Of a DNA stretch of 33,930 nt, positions 10,703-20,041 are shown piece by piece (the stretch's first letter is position 1; the number at the start of each line of letters is the position of its first letter). Both the position numbers and the translations under genes were made by a program. This DNA comes from Magnetovibrio blakemorei. Its GTDB lineage: Bacteria > Pseudomonadota > Alphaproteobacteria > Rhodospirillales > Magnetovibrionaceae. The stretch covers positions 1 through 33,930 of the forward strand of contig NZ_MCGG01000031.1 in NCBI RefSeq assembly GCF_001746755.1, written 5' to 3'. The notes beneath the pieces are model-generated. The model was given only the letters and a program-made list of their open reading frames with translations, made no database searches and was not told the DNA's origin.

Positions 10703-11164
10703 ATGCTCAGAGACCGAATTAAAGAATCCATGAAAACCGCCATGAAGGCAAAAGACGAAATTGGCTTAGCTGCCACCCGTCTGATGCAAGCCGCCTTGAA
10801 GGACCGCGACATCGCGGCCCGCTCCAAGGGCAACATGGACGGCATTTCCGACGATGAAATCCTCGGCATGCTGCAATCGATGATCAAGCAGCGCCGCGAC
10901 AGCATCGAAATGTACGAAAAAGGCGGCCGCCCGGAATTGGCCGAGCGCGAAGCCAAAGAAATCGACGTGATCGAAAGCTTCCTGCCCGAACAAATGGACG
11001 ATGATGCCGCCGCCGCCGCCATTCAAGCCGTGATGAAGGAACTGGGGGCGCAGTCCATGAAGGACATGGGCCGGGTGATGGCGGTCTTAAAAGAACGTCA
11101 CGCGGGTTCGATGGATTTTGCCAAAGCCAGCGGCCAGGTGAAGGCCCAGTTGAACGCCAGTTAA
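10703..11164 (+). CDS. GatB/YqeY domain protein
   Basis: From MLRDRIKESM at 10703, with GAGG nine bases upstream, the protein has 153 residues, the usual YqeY size. Family features are the opening helices TAMKAKDEIGLAATRLMQAA, then EILGMLQSMIKQRRDSIEMYEKGGRPELAE, then the C-terminal helical domain ending SMKDMGRVMAVLKERHAG and GQVKAQLNAS. The C-terminal part resembles the tail domain of GatB, which binds tRNA in the Asp/Glu-tRNA amidotransferase. The YqeY function itself is not settled. Its position before dnaG and rpoD matches many alphaproteobacteria. Confidence 0.9.
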   Translation: MLRDRIKESMKTAMKAKDEIGLAATRLMQAALKDRDIAARSKGNMDGISDDEILGMLQSMIKQRRDSIEMYEKGGRPELAEREAKEIDVIESFLPEQMDDDAAAAAIQAVMKELGAQSMKDMGRVMAVLKERHAGSMDFAKASGQVKAQLNAS

Positions 11165-11328
11165 ACGCTTTTGAACATTCCTTGACCCCTGTGTAAAAGC
11201 CTGGGGACAGTGGTGTGGAAAAGCTGTGAGCCTTATATAATAAGTATTGAACCGCTTTCTGCCGATTTCTGGCATGATGGCGCAGTTTCAGACTTGAATT
11301 AGGCCTCAGGCGTTTCTGGGGGATGTTT

Positions 11329-13227
11329 ATGGCGATTTCTGCTCGGTTTTTAGATGAACTGCGCGAACGTATCGGTCTTGCCGATATTGTCGGGCGCCGC
11401 ACGCGCTTGACCAAAAAAGGCCATGAACACTCGGGCCTGTGCCCCTTCCACAAAGAAAAAACGCCGTCTTTTACGGTCAACGAAGACAAGGGCTTTTACC
11501 ACTGCTTCGGCTGCGGTGCGCACGGATCTGCCTTTGACTTTGTGATGGAGACCGAAGGCCTGGGCTTTCGCGAGGCGGTGGAAAAGCTGGCGGGCGAGGC
11601 GGGCATGCAGGTGCCCCAGGACAGCCCCGAAGAACGCCAGCGTGCGGAACGCAAAAAATCCCTCTATGACGTGGTCGAGGCCGCGTGTGCACACTATGAA
11701 AAGGCCTTGCGCCGTCCCGAAGGGGCACAAGCGCTTGATTACCTGCGTCGCCGCGGCTTGTCAGAGCAAACCATCAAGCGCTTTCGCTTGGGCTTTGCGC
11801 CGGATCGACGCGATGAGCTGAAAGCGGCGATGGGCGCGCTGGGCATCAAAGAATCGGAACTGATCGGTGCGGGTATGCTGGTCAAACGCGATGACGGTTC
11901 GACCTATGATCGGTTCCGTGGTCGCGTGATGTTCCCGATTTTGGATCGGCGCGGCCGGGTGGTGGCGTTTGGCGGGCGTATATTGGGATCAGATAAAGGC
12001 GTTGCGAAATATTTAAACAGCCCCGAAACCGATCTTTTTCACAAAGGCAGCCTTCTGTACGCCATGGATAGCGCCCAAGTGGCGGCGCGCGCCGGACAAA
12101 CCTTGATCGTCACGGAAGGCTATATGGACGTCATCGCCTTGTTCCAGGCCGGATTTGAAGGCGCGGTGGCACCGTTGGGCACCGCGTTGACGCCGGAACA
12201 AATTTTAGAGCTGTGGAAAATCACCCCCGACCCGGTGCTGTGCTTTGACGGCGACAATGCCGGACAGCGCGCAGCCGCACGGGCGGCGGAACGGACCTTG
12301 GCGTTGATTAAGGCCGGGGTCGGGTTGCGTTTTGCCACCTTGCCGCCGGGTGAAGACCCCGACAGCTTGGTGCAGAGCAAAGGCCCGGTGGCGTTTCAAG
12401 AAATTCTCACCGCTGCCAAACCGCTCAGCCAAATTTTGTGGGACCTGGAAAGTCAAGCTGGCCCCACCGACACCCCGGAAGGCCGCGCCGCGCTGCAAAA
12501 ACGCCTGGATGACCATGTGCGCCGCATCGAAGACGCCACCGTGCGCAGCCACTTTCAATCCAGCTTCAAAGACCGGGTGTGGCAGTTGGGCCGGGAAAAT
12601 CGCGGCAGTAGCGGCGGTGGAGCCGGGAAAAGCGACTGGAAACCGGGCGCCAAACGTGCCTTTAAGTCTGAGCGCGCCCCTGTGTTTAGCGGCGAGGCCA
12701 AGCAACACGCGGTCAAATCGGTGCGCGTGAACCTGGCTGAGGCGCGTGAAGAGATCCTTTTGGCGACCCTCATTTGCCATCCAGAGCTGTTCGAAGAGGT
12801 CGGTGAACGGCTGGGAAGCCTTGCTTTTACGACGCTTACGCTTGACAACCTTCGTCAGGAAGCTCTAAAGACACTGGCTGGACAAACCGGGTCTGAACAA
12901 TCCGGAGAGGACAGCAGTCTCGAAACGGACCTTGACAGGGAACATCTTCAACGCCACCTCAGGGACAGTGGATATGCGACAATTCTGGACTCACTGTTGA
13001 GCCCACGGGTTTTCGCGCATGCCTACTTCGCCCGACCCGATGAAGATATGTTAAGCGCCCTAGAAGGCTGGAACGAGACGTACGAATTTTATTGTAGGCG
13101 TGACCTGCAGGCCGAACTTGAAGATGCCCAGCGGCAGCTCGCCGCAGAAATGACGCCGGAAGCCAATGAGCGGTTACGTGCGTTAAACTTACAAAAGTTC
13201 TTGGCCGCAGAACGGAACGCCAAATAG
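11329..13227 (+). CDS. dnaG: DNA primase
   Basis: DnaG makes RNA primers at the replication fork. I choose the start at 11329 (MAISARFLDEL) because TGGGGGA is well spaced for it; an ATG six bases earlier is possible. The 632-residue protein has the CHC2 zinc finger at Cys38, His41, Cys59 and Cys62 (LCPFHKEKTPSF, HCFGCG). The TOPRIM core has LIVTEGYMDVIALFQAGFEG near 260 and CFDGDNAGQRAA near 305. The C-terminal DnaB-binding region (about 450-632) is less conserved. A Gly/Ser-Lys-rich linker around 425-460 separates the two. The gene lies between yqeY and rpoD as in the macromolecular synthesis operon. Confidence 0.97.
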   Translation: MAISARFLDELRERIGLADIVGRRTRLTKKGHEHSGLCPFHKEKTPSFTVNEDKGFYHCFGCGAHGSAFDFVMETEGLGFREAVEKLAGEAGMQVPQDSPEERQRAERKKSLYDVVEAACAHYEKALRRPEGAQALDYLRRRGLSEQTIKRFRLGFAPDRRDELKAAMGALGIKESELIGAGMLVKRDDGSTYDRFRGRVMFPILDRRGRVVAFGGRILGSDKGVAKYLNSPETDLFHKGSLLYAMDSAQVAARAGQTLIVTEGYMDVIALFQAGFEGAVAPLGTALTPEQILELWKITPDPVLCFDGDNAGQRAAARAAERTLALIKAGVGLRFATLPPGEDPDSLVQSKGPVAFQEILTAAKPLSQILWDLESQAGPTDTPEGRAALQKRLDDHVRRIEDATVRSHFQSSFKDRVWQLGRENRGSSGGGAGKSDWKPGAKRAFKSERAPVFSGEAKQHAVKSVRVNLAEAREEILLATLICHPELFEEVGERLGSLAFTTLTLDNLRQEALKTLAGQTGSEQSGEDSSLETDLDREHLQRHLRDSGYATILDSLLSPRVFAHAYFARPDEDMLSALEGWNETYEFYCRRDLQAELEDAQRQLAAEMTPEANERLRALNLQKFLAAERNAK

Positions 13228-13340
13228 CCCCTTCACCGTGGGGCTTTCGGTGTTGGTAAGTCCCGGCACAGGTGGTAGAACTTCTCCGCGCAGTGTCCTG
13301 ATGACACTGTGCTGGACTTGGGAAAGAACGAACACGTCAC

Positions 13341-15431
13341 ATGGCATCTAACAAAAACGCTCAAAAGACCGAACCCACAGATGGCGAAACACAAGACAGT
13401 CCCTTGCTGGACAGCCTTGGCGCCAATGTCAAAAAAATGGTCAAGCTCGGCAAAGAGCGCGGCTACGTCACCTATGACGAGCTGAATGAGGCTTTGCCCC
13501 CCGACCAGGTGTCTTCCGAACAAATCGAAGATACCATGAGCCAGTTGTCGGAAATGGGCATCAACGTTATCGAAGGCGATGACAGCGATGACGCCGGCGA
13601 CGGTCCCGCCAAAGCGGAAAAAGAAGACGGCGACGACGACGACGACGATGAAGAAAAAGCCGTCGCTGGCAATGTATCAGATAGCGATGTTGGGCGAACC
13701 GACGATCCGGTTCGCATGTACTTGCGCGAAATGGGCTCGGTTGAGCTGTTGTCGCGCGAAGGCGAAATCGCCATTGCCAAGCGCATTGAAGCCGGTCGTG
13801 AAATGATGATCGGCGGGATTTGTGAAAGCCCGCTGACCATCCGCGCCATTGTGGCGTGGCACGATGCCTTGATTGCCGAACAAATTTTGTTGCGCGATAT
13901 CATTGATTTGGACGCGACCTATGGAGGCGGCCCGAATGCAGCCGCTACCAACGGCGAAAACGGTGAGCACAGCGAAGCTGAGGGTGTAGACGGCGCTGCT
14001 GCTGCTGTTGTTGCGGCCCCTGTCGTTGCGGAAGCCGCTGCGCCCGCTAAGCCCGAACCTGCGCCAAAAGCAGAAGGCGACGACGAAGAAGATGATGAGG
14101 CCGAGGGCGAAAAAACTGAGGGGGATAACCGCGACGACGACGAAGACGATGACGCGGAAAACAATCTTTCTTTGGCGGCCATGGAAGCCAAGCTGACTCC
14201 GGTTGTGGTGGAAACCTTCGAAGAAATCGCCAAAACCTACAAAAAAATGAGCCGCCTGCAGGTTAAGCGCATGGACGCGATGCAGGGCGGCGAAGAATTC
14301 AAGGCGGTTCAGGAAAAGCGCTACGAAAAACTCCGCAAGGAATTGATCGACCTGATGGACAACGTGCATTTGAACAATGCGCGCATCGAACAGTTGGTGG
14401 ATCAGCTCTATGACTTGAACCGCTCGATGATGAGTTTGGAAGGCAAGTTGCTGCGTCTGGCCACCAAGTGCCGGGTCAAGCGCGAAGACTTCATCGAACA
14501 GTATCGGGGCCATGAATTGGACCCGCGTTGGCTGACGGCCGTTTCAAAGCTGCCGGGCAAGGGCTGGGAAAAGTTTACCTCCAAGCACATTGACGAGATC
14601 GAGATCATTCGCGGCTCCATCGGTGAATTGGCCGAAGAAGCGGGCCTGCCGGTGACGGAATTCAAGCGCATCGTCTCCACCGTGCAAAAAGGTGAACGTG
14701 AAGCCGCGAAGGCGAAAAAAGAAATGATTGAGGCCAACTTGCGCCTCGTGATTTCCATCGCCAAAAAATACACCAACCGCGGCCTGCAATTCCTCGATCT
14801 CATTCAGGAAGGCAACATCGGCCTGATGAAGGCCGTTGATAAGTTTGAATATCGTCGCGGTTATAAGTTCTCCACCTATGCCACGTGGTGGATCAGGCAG
14901 GCGATCACGCGCTCCATCGCGGATCAGGCGCGCACCATTCGTATTCCCGTGCACATGATCGAAACCATCAACAAACTGGTGCGCACAAGCCGTCAGATGT
15001 TGCATGAAATCGGCCGCGAACCGACCCCGGAAGAACTGGCCGTGCGCTTGAGCATGCCGCTGGAAAAAGTCCGCAAAGTGTTGAAAATCGCCAAGGAACC
15101 GATCTCCTTGGAAACGCCCATCGGCGACGAAGAAGATTCGCATCTGGGCGATTTCATCGAAGACAAAAACGCGGTTCAGCCGCTGGATGCCGCCATCAAC
15201 GGCAACCTGCGCGAAACCACCACGCGGGTTTTGGCTTCGCTCACGCCCCGCGAAGAACGCGTGCTGCGCATGCGCTTCGGCATCGGCATGAACACCGATC
15301 ACACCTTGGAAGAAGTCGGTCAGCAGTTCTCGGTCACCCGCGAACGCATCCGTCAAATCGAAGCCAAGGCGTTGCGCAAACTCAAACACCCCAGTCGCTC
15401 GCGCAAACTGCGCAGCTTCTTGGATTATTAA
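13341..15431 (+). CDS. rpoD: RNA polymerase primary sigma factor (sigma-70)
   Basis: This 696-residue housekeeping sigma factor has region 1.1 ([20 protein letters not shown]), region 1.2 ([20 protein letters not shown]), and region 2 from about residue 460 with [20 protein letters not shown] and [20 protein letters not shown]. Regions 3 and 4 follow, ending with the -35 helix-turn-helix [20 protein letters not shown]. Two low-complexity stretches stand out. One is an Asp-rich linker near 79-112. The other is an Ala-rich then Asp/Glu-rich insert near 200-275, inside the non-conserved region between 1.2 and 2. It is followed by a strong terminator. Confidence 0.98.
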   Translation: MASNKNAQKTEPTDGETQDSPLLDSLGANVKKMVKLGKERGYVTYDELNEALPPDQVSSEQIEDTMSQLSEMGINVIEGDDSDDAGDGPAKAEKEDGDDDDDDEEKAVAGNVSDSDVGRTDDPVRMYLREMGSVELLSREGEIAIAKRIEAGREMMIGGICESPLTIRAIVAWHDALIAEQILLRDIIDLDATYGGGPNAAATNGENGEHSEAEGVDGAAAAVVAAPVVAEAAAPAKPEPAPKAEGDDEEDDEAEGEKTEGDNRDDDEDDDAENNLSLAAMEAKLTPVVVETFEEIAKTYKKMSRLQVKRMDAMQGGEEFKAVQEKRYEKLRKELIDLMDNVHLNNARIEQLVDQLYDLNRSMMSLEGKLLRLATKCRVKREDFIEQYRGHELDPRWLTAVSKLPGKGWEKFTSKHIDEIEIIRGSIGELAEEAGLPVTEFKRIVSTVQKGEREAAKAKKEMIEANLRLVISIAKKYTNRGLQFLDLIQEGNIGLMKAVDKFEYRRGYKFSTYATWWIRQAITRSIADQARTIRIPVHMIETINKLVRTSRQMLHEIGREPTPEELAVRLSMPLEKVRKVLKIAKEPISLETPIGDEEDSHLGDFIEDKNAVQPLDAAINGNLRETTTRVLASLTPREERVLRMRFGIGMNTDHTLEEVGQQFSVTRERIRQIEAKALRKLKHPSRSRKLRSFLDY

Positions 15432-15452
15432 GCGCGCACTGCATATTGAAAC

Positions 15453-15485
15453 AAAAAGGCCGGAGCATTAAGCTCCGGCCTTTTT
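15453..15485. terminator. Strong rho-independent terminator, probably bidirectional
   Basis: A perfect 14-base-pair stem AAAAAGGCCGGAGC/GCTCCGGCCTTTTT with a five-base loop lies 22 bases after rpoD and 27 bases after the yceI stop on the other strand. Both strands end in a T run, so it can serve the two convergent genes. Confidence 0.92.
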
Positions 15486-15511
15486 GTTTTGAACCGCCTG
15501 CGGCCCTGGTG

Positions 15512-16090
15512 TTATTGGCGAACGCCTTCGACGCTGAGGAAAATTTCCACTTCGCGTGATGCCGGACCTAAGTCCATTTTGACGTTGAAGTCTTTGAGCG
15601 CAATGACGGTTTTGCCTTCAAACCCGGCCCGATAGCCGCCCCATGGGTCTTTGCCTTCGCCGACCAGAACCGCGTCGATGACGATGGCTTTGGTGACGCC
15701 GTGCAAGGTGAAGTCGCCGCTGATTTTGGCTTTGTTGCCATCGGTAACGGAGATTTTGGTGCTGACGAATGTGGCTTCGGGGAATTTATCGGTTTCCAGG
15801 AAGTCGGCGCTGCGCAGGTGTTTGTCGCGCTCGGCGTGATTGGTGTCGACGCTGGACGTGTCGATGGTGACGCTGACGTGTGCGTCTTGGGGCTTGGCCG
15901 CGTCATAAGAGAACGCGCCACCAAATGTGTTGAAGCGACCCTTCAGCCAGCTGTATCCCAAATGCTGAATTTGGAAGGTGATGGAGGCATGTGCCCCTTT
16001 GGTGTCGATGGTGTAATCGGCGGCCTGCAGGGGGGCGGAATAGCCAATGGCAAGGGCGACAAGGGCGGCGGTGAGCGATAATCGTTTCAT
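15512..16090 (-). CDS. YceI-family periplasmic lipid-binding-type protein
   Basis: The ATG at 16090 has AAAGGA upstream. The 192-residue product opens with a Sec signal peptide ([20 protein letters not shown] then LQA-A). The mature part fits the YceI lipocalin-like barrel: [20 protein letters not shown], then [34 protein letters not shown] and [17 protein letters not shown]. Family members bind isoprenoid chains such as polyprenyl or ubiquinone-like lipids. It follows the cytochrome b561 gene by 33 bases on the same strand, a common partnership, so loss of the cytochrome could affect its role. Confidence 0.93.
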   Translation of the reverse strand: MKRLSLTAALVALAIGYSAPLQAADYTIDTKGAHASITFQIQHLGYSWLKGRFNTFGGAFSYDAAKPQDAHVSVTIDTSSVDTNHAERDKHLRSADFLETDKFPEATFVSTKISVTDGNKAKISGDFTLHGVTKAIVIDAVLVGEGKDPWGGYRAGFEGKTVIALKDFNVKMDLGPASREVEIFLSVEGVRQ

Positions 16091-16123
16091 CAATTTAAGT
16101 CCTTTATGTTGTTTAAAACCAAT

Positions 16124-16846
16124 TCAGCGCCGACCCAACATGCGGATGAGCGTGTTGTCTCGGTCCCAATAGTGGTGCTTCAAAGCTGCCGCCCCATGAA
16201 CGACAACGGTGCCGATCAGGGTTATGGCCAGCCAAAAATGGAGGGTGCCCGCCACGTCTTCTTGTTTGGCGATGGTCGTGATGGTGGCGGGAACGTCGAA
16301 CAGTCCAAACACAGAAATGGCCCGGCCATCGGCGGTGGAAATCAGATAGCCGCTGAACATGACGGCAAAAATAAGGATGTATAAGACCAAATGGGCAGCA
16401 TGCGCGGCGTTTCGCTCCCACCTTTTGTGACCGGGAACAGGGGCAGGTGTCGGGTCCCAAAACCGCCAAGCAACCCGTACCAATAAAACGCCAAACAGCG
16501 ATATGCCAATGGATTTGTGCAGATCCGGGGCGAGCTTATACCAGGAATCGTAATAGGTGAGTCCGGTCATCCACAGCCCTAAGGGGAACAAAACAAAAAT
16601 GGCAAGTGCTGAAAGCCAATGAAATAAGATGGCTGTATATCCTCAGCTGCTATTAGTGTTGCGCCAAATGTTATATGTAGAAGGAGGTGCTTTATCCTGA
16701 TCCTGAGATTGGGTTGGTGTTGGGGTTTGTGCCGGATTGAGTACGGAGTCTGACGGTATGGTCAATGGTTTGGCCGATGGTGTCCCAGCGGGAGGTGTGG
16801 CCGGGGAGCTTTGTGGGTTAGCCTTTGGGGAGGCGTCGGTGTGCAT
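16124..16846 (-). pseudogene. Cytochrome b561 gene interrupted by an in-frame TGA
   Basis: Downstream of the stop, residues read like a four-helix cytochrome b561: FHWLSALAIFVLFPLGLWMT, DLHKSIGISLFGVLLVRVAW, AAHAAHLVLYILIFAVMFSG and VVHGAAALKHHYWDRDNTLI, including four likely heme-ligand histidines. No start codon opens this frame before helix 1; only a TTG inside the helix (16591) would. The same frame continues upstream past a TGA at 16643-16645 into YNIWRNTNSS, which matches the usual N-terminal lead of this family, and on to an ATG at 16846 through about 55 Pro/Ser/Thr-rich residues. The plain reading is a single nonsense change. Sequencing error or readthrough are alternatives. Confidence 0.65.
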
Positions 16847-17097
16847 GTCTGGCTCACATCACTTTTCGTGGGGTCCGAATGGGCGTTCGTGGGGTCCGAA
16901 TGGGCGTCGTTGCTCTTCATGGGCGACACCCTGACTCTATTTGGCATGCTCCATTGACACTAGTGACTGAAAATCGAATAGACTGTATCGAAATACGAAA
17001 CAATAAAACGTATAAAAAAATCCCACACGCAAAGCTTTCGCGACCCGCTAACCCTTGCTATAAGCTACAGGCGCAAAACGCACGTACCACCTCGTGT
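16847..17097. other. Intergenic region with a tandem 20-bp repeat, before the tRNA
   Basis: No gene is supported here. Two identical copies of CGTGGGGTCCGAATGGGCGT lie at 16867-16886 and 16888-16907, one base apart. The stretch from about 16960 to 17040 is AT-rich and could hold the tRNA promoter, but I see no clean -35/-10 pair. Confidence 0.6.
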
Positions 17098-17174
17098 GGG
17101 CCTGTAGCTCAATTGGTTAGAGCCGACCGCTCATAACGGTCTGGTTGCAGGTTCGAGTCCTGCCGGGCCCACCA
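17098..17174 (+). tRNA. tRNA with CAU anticodon (tRNA-Ile2 or elongator tRNA-Met)
   Basis: The 77 bases fold as a full tRNA: acceptor GGGCCTG with CGGGCCC (one T-G pair), D arm GCTC/GAGC, anticodon stem GACCG/CGGTC with loop CTCATAA, T stem GCAGG/CCTGC with loop TTCGAGT, discriminator A and encoded CCA. The CAU anticodon could be elongator Met or Ile2, where C34 becomes lysidine. I lean to Ile2 from the overall likeness to alphaproteobacterial sequences I recall, but this is not certain. Its 3' end is the integration site of the element that follows. Confidence 0.93.
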
Positions 17175-17177
17175 TTC
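17157..17177 (+). repeat. Left attachment site (attL) within the tRNA 3' end
   Basis: This 21-bp sequence starts in the T loop side of the tRNA and runs past CCA by three bases. It is identical to 33695-33715. The identity begins at G17157 and ends at C17177, with flanking bases differing on both sides. Confidence 0.9.
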
Positions 17178-17219
17178 TCTTTTTTAGGCGTTGTATTCAT
17201 TGTATTTTTTCCTAAAATG

Positions 17220-17244
17220 CCCAAACCAAAAGAATAGGTTTGGG
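17220..17244 (-). terminator. Terminator of the integrase gene
   Basis: The arms CCCAAACC and GGTTTGGG form an eight-base-pair stem nine bases beyond the integrase stop. On the minus strand it is followed by GCATTTT, a short T run. Confidence 0.55.
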
Positions 17245-17253
17245 TAAATTGTT

Positions 17254-18282
17254 CTATTTTTGTCCATCAATTCGCTTACGGACGCTATTAGCAAGTTTCT
17301 GCTGATTCACGCCCCGGGTATATCTCGTGACCTCAGATATGCTGTCATGGCCTGTGATGGCCATGATTTCATGAACGCTACATCCCATTTCCGCGAGACG
17401 TGCCGCTGCAGCCTTTCGCAGTCCATGTGCGGAGCAATGGGGAAGGCCCGCTTCGTTACAACGATCTCGAAACCAATTGCCAAAGCCATTGGACGTGAAT
17501 GGGCGATTATATTCGGTCACGAGGAAGTTCATGTCACCCGTTGGCGATGCATTAATCACCCGCTGGAGTTCATCCAGAATAGGAAGCATCAATGCTTTTT
17601 CTGTTTTTTGCTGGTAGACGGATATCCAACCATTCTTCATATACTGACGCCCCATTTTGACGATGTCAGAACGACGCTGTCCCGTGAAAAGCATGAGTGA
17701 GAGCGCAAGATGCGCTTTCGTGCCAATAGGATGTCGTTCTTGAAACTGCTTAATTTCGTCCATCGTCCAGGCATGGAAACCATGCTTGTTTCTGCTTTTC
17801 AGTTTCTCAACATTCTCAATGGGGTTCTTCTCAAGAAGGTCGTAATGCACGGCGTATTTGAACACTTGCCGTAACGCCTTGAGCATATTGTTTGCAGCTC
17901 CAGGCCGATCAGTCATGGAATCAAGAATTTTTCGAACATGCTTTGCTTGGAGTTGGTTGTATCGTTTAGAGCCGTGTTCTTCACAAAAACGATCAAGAAT
18001 TCCCCTACGGGTTTTTTGGTAGCCTAGGCTAATCTCCTTAAAAGCAGAGCATTTGAAGTACTGTTCAACCAACCAACGCATGCTTCCGGAAGGTGCTCTT
18101 TGATAAATTGGTTGTGACTTAATGATCCCATTGGCAGCGTCATGATAGTCTTCCCAAAATTCAGGAGAACCTTCAGGGCCCCTTAGTGGGGTGCGCGGCC
18201 CTTTTCCAAGACGATAGTACAAGCGTACCTTTCCATGGCGATCTTTGAAGCGTTCAACATATTTGATGCGCACCGATGTCAT
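17254..18282 (-). CDS. int: Tyrosine recombinase (island integrase)
   Basis: This enzyme integrates and excises the island at the tRNA. From MTSVRIKYVERF (18282) it has 342 residues. The N-terminal SAM-like core-binding domain covers about 65-165. Catalytic residues of the tyrosine recombinase family are visible: Arg203 (FTGQRRSDIV), Lys226 (QQKT), His286 and Arg289 (HGLRKAAAARLAEMGCS), His312 (ITGHDS) and the nucleophile Tyr321 (VTRYTR). The start is three bases after the AlpA-like stop, so the two are co-transcribed. The gene sits directly next to attL and reads toward it, the common arrangement for tRNA-targeted islands. Confidence 0.95.
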   Translation of the reverse strand: MTSVRIKYVERFKDRHGKVRLYYRLGKGPRTPLRGPEGSPEFWEDYHDAANGIIKSQPIYQRAPSGSMRWLVEQYFKCSAFKEISLGYQKTRRGILDRFCEEHGSKRYNQLQAKHVRKILDSMTDRPGAANNMLKALRQVFKYAVHYDLLEKNPIENVEKLKSRNKHGFHAWTMDEIKQFQERHPIGTKAHLALSLMLFTGQRRSDIVKMGRQYMKNGWISVYQQKTEKALMLPILDELQRVINASPTGDMNFLVTEYNRPFTSNGFGNWFRDRCNEAGLPHCSAHGLRKAAAARLAEMGCSVHEIMAITGHDSISEVTRYTRGVNQQKLANSVRKRIDGQK

Positions 18283-18284
18283 GT

Positions 18285-18512
18285 CTAATCGTCCCAATCA
18301 TTACGGTCATCATTGGTGGCTTCGAGCCGAGGTAACTCTTCAAATTTTTCGTCGAGCTCCTGTGTGTCAAAAACTTGACGGTTTCCAATCAGACGAGGTC
18401 GTGGCATTCGCCCGTCTCTCACCATTGTTCGAAATTTTGTAGGTCCACAACCCACGTAAATGGCGGCATCAGAAAGCTGTAGACCTCTAGGATTATGTTT
18501 AAGAATTTTCAT
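18285..18512 (-). CDS. AlpA/excisionase-like small DNA-binding protein
   Basis: The 75-residue protein has the short helix-turn-helix pattern of AlpA/MerR-like regulators: LQLSDAAIYVGCGPTKFRTM, then RDGRMPRPRLIGNRQVFDTQ. Such proteins usually act as recombination directionality factors or as activators of the integrase. The C-terminus is acidic and ends DDRNDWDD. AGAGG lies nine to thirteen bases before the ATG. It is first in a two-gene unit with the integrase, divergent from the HTH repressor. Confidence 0.82.
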   Translation of the reverse strand: MKILKHNPRGLQLSDAAIYVGCGPTKFRTMVRDGRMPRPRLIGNRQVFDTQELDEKFEELPRLEATNDDRNDWDD

Positions 18513-18562
18513 GAGGATTTACCTCTTCAACGATTGAATCAATGGCAATTAGCCTATCATAA

Positions 18563-18658
18563 CGCCGCGCACGAGATCTTGTGCGGCGTGTTAATATGAG
18601 CATGAAGAAGCTTTCTCGTCAACACGCTAATTGCATAACCATACTCAGTGTGTTAATA
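18563..18658. promoter_or_regulatory. Divergent control region with putative operators
   Basis: Between the AlpA-like gene and the repressor there is a GC-rich imperfect hairpin (about 18563-18588, CGCCGC arms), an inverted pair GCGTGTT/AACACGC (18586-18592 and 18621-18627), and a direct repeat GTGTTAATA at 18588-18596 and 18650-18658. These are natural candidate sites for the divergent HTH repressor. Confidence 0.45.
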
Positions 18659-18680
18659 CAGTGCTGTCTTTGAATATTGA

Positions 18681-19358
18681 ATGGGTTTGATAATGGACCA
18701 AGGTTTAAGAGATAAGCTGAGTGGCGCAATTAAGCTTAATGGGGGAATAAGAAGCGTTGCTAAACGTACTGGCTTAAATGCAAGTAACTTAAGCTCATGG
18801 TTAAAAGGCCGCCCTACTGTTTCTCAAGAGAAAATAGATGGCGTCTTGAAGGAAATAGGACTTCCAGATTTAAAGCCAGCTGAAGATTATGTGCATGTTT
18901 GGCGCATTTATCAGATGAGCCCCGAGACCGATGACGCACTGTTTTTGTATTTCCCAGATGGGTTCAAGGCAACTCACATTCGGGTTGTCGAACCTGAACT
19001 GCGAGAGTTTGTTCCTCCTTGGGGAGGTAATGAACTATTTCGAGAAAGAGTTGCTGAATTCGCGTTCATTACTGATGGAAATGTTCGGGCTTCTCTAGTG
19101 GTTGAAAAGGGTTGGGACAGTTTTATGCCTCCTTTTCAACTAGCAACAGACCCTAGAGTATCCGAACGTTTTAAAGATGTTTTTATAGATGATGCTGCAA
19201 GTTTTAATATTACAAACCCATCTATCAATGAATTTGACCGCATACTCTACAAACTCGAGGCTCCTGCTAAATCTGGTTCATTGGAAGAGGTACTCCACAC
19301 GATTTTTCAAGAAGGTATCTTTTATGATGAGGCAGTTAGACGACTGAAAAAAAAGTGA
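18681..19358 (+). CDS. HTH transcriptional regulator, Cro/CI-like
   Basis: The 225-residue protein starts at 18681; an ATG at 18693 (MDQGLRDKLSG) is an alternative. Residues about 5-65 form an XRE-type helix-turn-helix with GGIRSVAKRTGLNASNLSSW and LKGRPTVSQEKIDGVLKEIG. The C-terminal 150 residues are not the LexA/S24 peptidase domain: no Ser-Lys dyad motif is visible, so control by RecA-type autocleavage is unlikely. The region instead looks like an unrecognised sensor or dimerisation domain. Position opposite the excisionase-integrase pair suggests it keeps the island quiescent. Confidence 0.82.
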   Translation: MGLIMDQGLRDKLSGAIKLNGGIRSVAKRTGLNASNLSSWLKGRPTVSQEKIDGVLKEIGLPDLKPAEDYVHVWRIYQMSPETDDALFLYFPDGFKATHIRVVEPELREFVPPWGGNELFRERVAEFAFITDGNVRASLVVEKGWDSFMPPFQLATDPRVSERFKDVFIDDAASFNITNPSINEFDRILYKLEAPAKSGSLEEVLHTIFQEGIFYDEAVRRLKKK

Positions 19359-20041
19359 AAACAAGAACATGCCTTCCTAAACTCATGGGGGGCAAGTTGC
19401 TCGCGGTTCCGTCCAAGGCGGCTCCGAGTGCGGCTGTAATGGATATACCGCTGCGGTGGAAGCGCACCTTAAAGGTCGTGCGTAAGGCGCTCGAAGAGTT
19501 GGTGGGGGTGAGAGATTAAGGCTATTCGGGTATAGGCTTTTTAAGGCGATCCATTGAGGTGATAGATTGGATATGTTTTTTAGACGACGGGGTGGCGTAT
19601 TGATGCAAAAGGGCTCAAAAAAATGACAGACAACCCGATGATTGATTGCCCTCCATTTATACGTCGCCAGGCGCGACTATTACCGCTCACCTTCATGGGC
19701 CGTAACGGAAATCCGTTTCGAAAACCCGAGCCCATCAACGCAATTTTGGTGGAATCCCGTCCGGCGAACGAGGCAGAAATACTACAATTTCGGCGCAAAA
19801 ATCGCTGCTGAAAGACCCTCTCGAGAGCGAGTGACACCGCTCCGCTGCGTTGACCTAAAGGCAAACTAAGAAGGTCCCCGTTTGGGGCATCTTGTCTGCG
19901 AGGGGTGACGATGTGAGTCGGTCTACATCCTACCCCGGCCATCGCCGTAAGCATCTTAGCAGACCTTAGACAAGTAGACAATTGAGTGAATATGCTCACT
20001 TCCCGATATACACAAATCGATGAGAAAAAAGGATGGAGCGG
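19359..20041. other. Stretch without a confident gene
   Basis: A 44-residue frame at 19385-19519 (+) starts MGGKLLAVPSKAAPSAAV and has a sharply higher GC content than its surroundings, so it may be a gene scrap. A 62-residue frame at 19623-19811 (+) has only a weak ribosome site. A CCCCGTTTGGGG hairpin lies in the spacer near 19877. This stretch separates the backbone from the cargo and may be a junction of past insertions. Confidence 0.45.

Noticed and set aside
13677-14513. A 278-residue minus-strand frame within rpoD
   Set aside because: It mirrors the acidic codon runs of rpoD and shows no family features; rpoD is certain.
16643-16645. The TGA read as selenocysteine
   Set aside because: Cytochrome b561 has no known selenocysteine at this place and I see no selenocysteine insertion context; a nonsense change or read error is simpler.
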